Part shown: positions 5,425-6,322 of the stretch, piece by piece
How positions within the stretch are numbered: the stretch's first letter is position 1
Layout: every line of letters begins with the position of its first letter
NCBI GenBank assembly: GCA_937923225.1
Contig: CALAKR010000107.1
Span: 1-6,322 of the forward strand
Direction of reading: 5' to 3'
Length of the DNA stretch: 6,322 bases
Origin: an uncultured Aquabacterium sp.
Lineage (GTDB): Bacteria; Pseudomonadota; Gammaproteobacteria; Burkholderiales; Burkholderiaceae_C
Program-made: the position numbers and the translations under genes
Notes under the pieces: generated by a model
Databases searched by the model: none
The model's input: only the letters and a program-made list of their open reading frames with translations
Told to the model about the DNA's origin: nothing

Positions 5425-6084
5425 ATGACCGCGTTCATTGATACGACACCTGCGCCCGATTCAGCCCCTGCCCCTCAGTGGACGGCCTTTGCCGGCACCC
5501 GCCTGCTGGCGCGCGGCACCCCGCTGCACGTGGCCCTGGCGGTGCAAGCAGCCCTGCGGGGCGATCCGAACACCAGCGCACTCACCTTCGACGACCAGAC
5601 CGGCCGCCTGGTGGACCTGGACCTACGCGGCACCGCCGACGACATCGCCGCGCGTCTGGTGCCTGCGGCGGGCTCGGCAGAACCCGCCACCACCGATGCC
5701 CAGGCCCGCAGCCCCGGCCGCCCCAAGCTGGGCGTGGTCGCGCGCGAGGTGACCCTGCTACCCCGCCACTGGGACTGGCTGGCCGCACAACCCGGCGGCG
5801 CCTCGGTGACCTTGCGCAAGCTGGTCGACAGCGCACGGGCCGCGTCCACGCACCAGGAGCGCATCCGCCAGGCCCAGGCCAGCGCCGATCGCTTCATGAT
5901 GGCCATGGCGGGCAACCTGCCGGGCTATGAAGAAGCCGCGCGTGCGCTGTACGCCAGCCAGCACGCGCGCTTCACCGAGCTGACACAGGCCTGGCCGACG
6001 GATCTGCGCGACCACAGCCGGCGCCTGGCGGAGCCCGCGTTCGGGCAGGTAGCGCAGCCGCAAGACGCCGCCGTGCCCGGCTGA
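5425..6084 (+). CDS. DUF2239 family protein, possible ribbon-helix-helix-like DNA-binding segment
   Basis: This is a 219-residue soluble protein of uncharacterised family DUF2239, recognised by its conserved core at 98-133: GRPKLGVVAREVTLLP (98-113), then RHWDWLAAQPGGASVTLRKL (114-133). The N-terminal part (19-79) has the family's TAFAGTRLLARGTP and TFDDQTGRLVDLDLRG segments. A variable linker (80-97) follows. The C-terminal part (145-202) is helical with AMAGNLPGYEEAARALY (160-176) and WPTDLRDHSRRLA (190-202). No membrane segment or signal peptide is present. The core can be read as strand (REVTL), helix (RHWDWLAAQ), turn with Gly-Gly, helix (VTLRKLVDSARA), which is the order of a ribbon-helix-helix DNA-binding fold; this is my inference, not an established function. 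Its promoter carries a perfect palindromic operator, consistent with autoregulation. A start at 5404 would add seven residues but lacks a ribosome binding site. It is divergent from the diguanylate cyclase and convergent with the dinB-like gene. Confidence 0.85.
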   Translation: MTAFIDTTPAPDSAPAPQWTAFAGTRLLARGTPLHVALAVQAALRGDPNTSALTFDDQTGRLVDLDLRGTADDIAARLVPAAGSAEPATTDAQARSPGRPKLGVVAREVTLLPRHWDWLAAQPGGASVTLRKLVDSARAASTHQERIRQAQASADRFMMAMAGNLPGYEEAARALYASQHARFTELTQAWPTDLRDHSRRLAEPAFGQVAQPQDAAVPG

Positions 6085-6138
6085 AGCCGAATCCGGATCA
6101 CTCAAGCCGGTGATGGCGATCCGCCACTGACCACTCGA

Positions 6139-6322
6139 TCAGAACAGCGGCAAGGATTCGCCCACCCGCCAGGCCGCATCGGGCTCCTGCGCCACTACCG
6201 GCTCGCTGCCCGGGCGACGCAGGTTCTCCACCTTCACGCCGATCAGGCGCAGGCGCTGGTCCAACGGCACGGTTTTCAGGCAGCGTCCGGCCCATTGACG
6301 GATGGTGGCCGCATCCTGCGTG
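6139..6322 (-). CDS. dinB: DNA polymerase IV C-terminal fragment (gene runs off the right edge)
   Basis: Only the last 60 codons and the stop (TGA at 6141-6139) are present; the 5' part lies beyond the window. The fragment contains DAATIRQWAGRCLKTVPLDQ followed by RLRLIGVKVENL, which is the end of the little-finger domain of Y-family polymerase IV, where a 'RLRLxGVRV' strand is usual. The protein ends in ESLPLF. In DinB homologues a C-terminal hydrophobic peptide of this kind (often ending LxLF) binds the beta sliding clamp, so SLPLF is a plausible clamp-binding motif. DinB performs error-prone translesion synthesis. The gene converges on DUF2239 with a 54-bp gap. Identity rests on a short fragment, so another Y-family polymerase remains possible. 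Confidence 0.75.
   Translation of the reverse strand, partial: TQDAATIRQWAGRCLKTVPLDQRLRLIGVKVENLRRPGSEPVVAQEPDAAWRVGESLPLF

Noticed and set aside
6114..6126. TGGCG-ATC-CGCCA hairpin between the DUF2239 gene and the dinB-like gene
   Set aside because: It has a 5-bp stem, a 3-nt loop and no T tract on either strand, too weak to call a terminator.
6098..6295. A 65-codon minus-strand frame at the right edge
   Set aside because: It is the wrong frame; the neighbouring frame ending at 6139 encodes the recognisable polymerase IV C-terminus.

Overview
The window is GC-rich, densely coded bacterial chromosome. Three things suggest a betaproteobacterium of the order Burkholderiales (Comamonadaceae-like): the base composition, a PEP-CTERM surface protein, and close resemblance to families I know from that group (DUF2239, an Asp-box propeller protein, a PIG3-type quinone oxidoreductase). 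This assignment is an inference, because the window holds no rRNA or other marker gene. I see no mobile element, CRISPR array, tRNA or rRNA.

Layout from left to right. Positions 1-131 hold no convincing gene. A minus-strand PEP-CTERM exported protein (179-937) ends in a perfect 13-bp hairpin (132-159). A 174-bp divergent intergenic region follows. Next comes a plus-strand run of four closely spaced genes: a PhnB/YjdN-like VOC protein (1112-1546), a small MoaD/ThiS-like beta-grasp protein ending in Gly-Gly (1584-1853), a cytoplasmic six-Asp-box beta-propeller of the 'exo-alpha-sialidase-like' type (1908-3038), and a zinc-free NADPH:quinone oxidoreductase (3047-4063). Gaps of 37, 54 and 8 bp make cotranscription likely. 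A 7-bp perfect hairpin encloses the oxidoreductase stop codon and lies in the convergent junction with the next gene.

That next gene is a minus-strand membrane diguanylate cyclase (4100-5257). It has about six transmembrane segments, a canonical GGEEF active site and an intact RxxD inhibitory site. Divergent from it is a DUF2239 protein (5425-6084). The 167-bp region between them is the most striking part of the window. It carries two ACCCGGGT-centred palindromes 28 bp apart, one of them a perfect 16-mer. The perfect copy sits between a consensus -35 (TTGACA) and a -10 (TAAATT) reading toward DUF2239. The imperfect copy overlaps a -10-like TAAAAT reading toward the cyclase. One dimeric repressor could therefore control both genes. 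DUF2239 itself contains a segment that reads like a ribbon-helix-helix DNA-binding fold, so it is a candidate for that repressor.

The right edge holds the last 60 codons of a minus-strand gene that looks like DNA polymerase IV (dinB), convergent with the DUF2239 gene.
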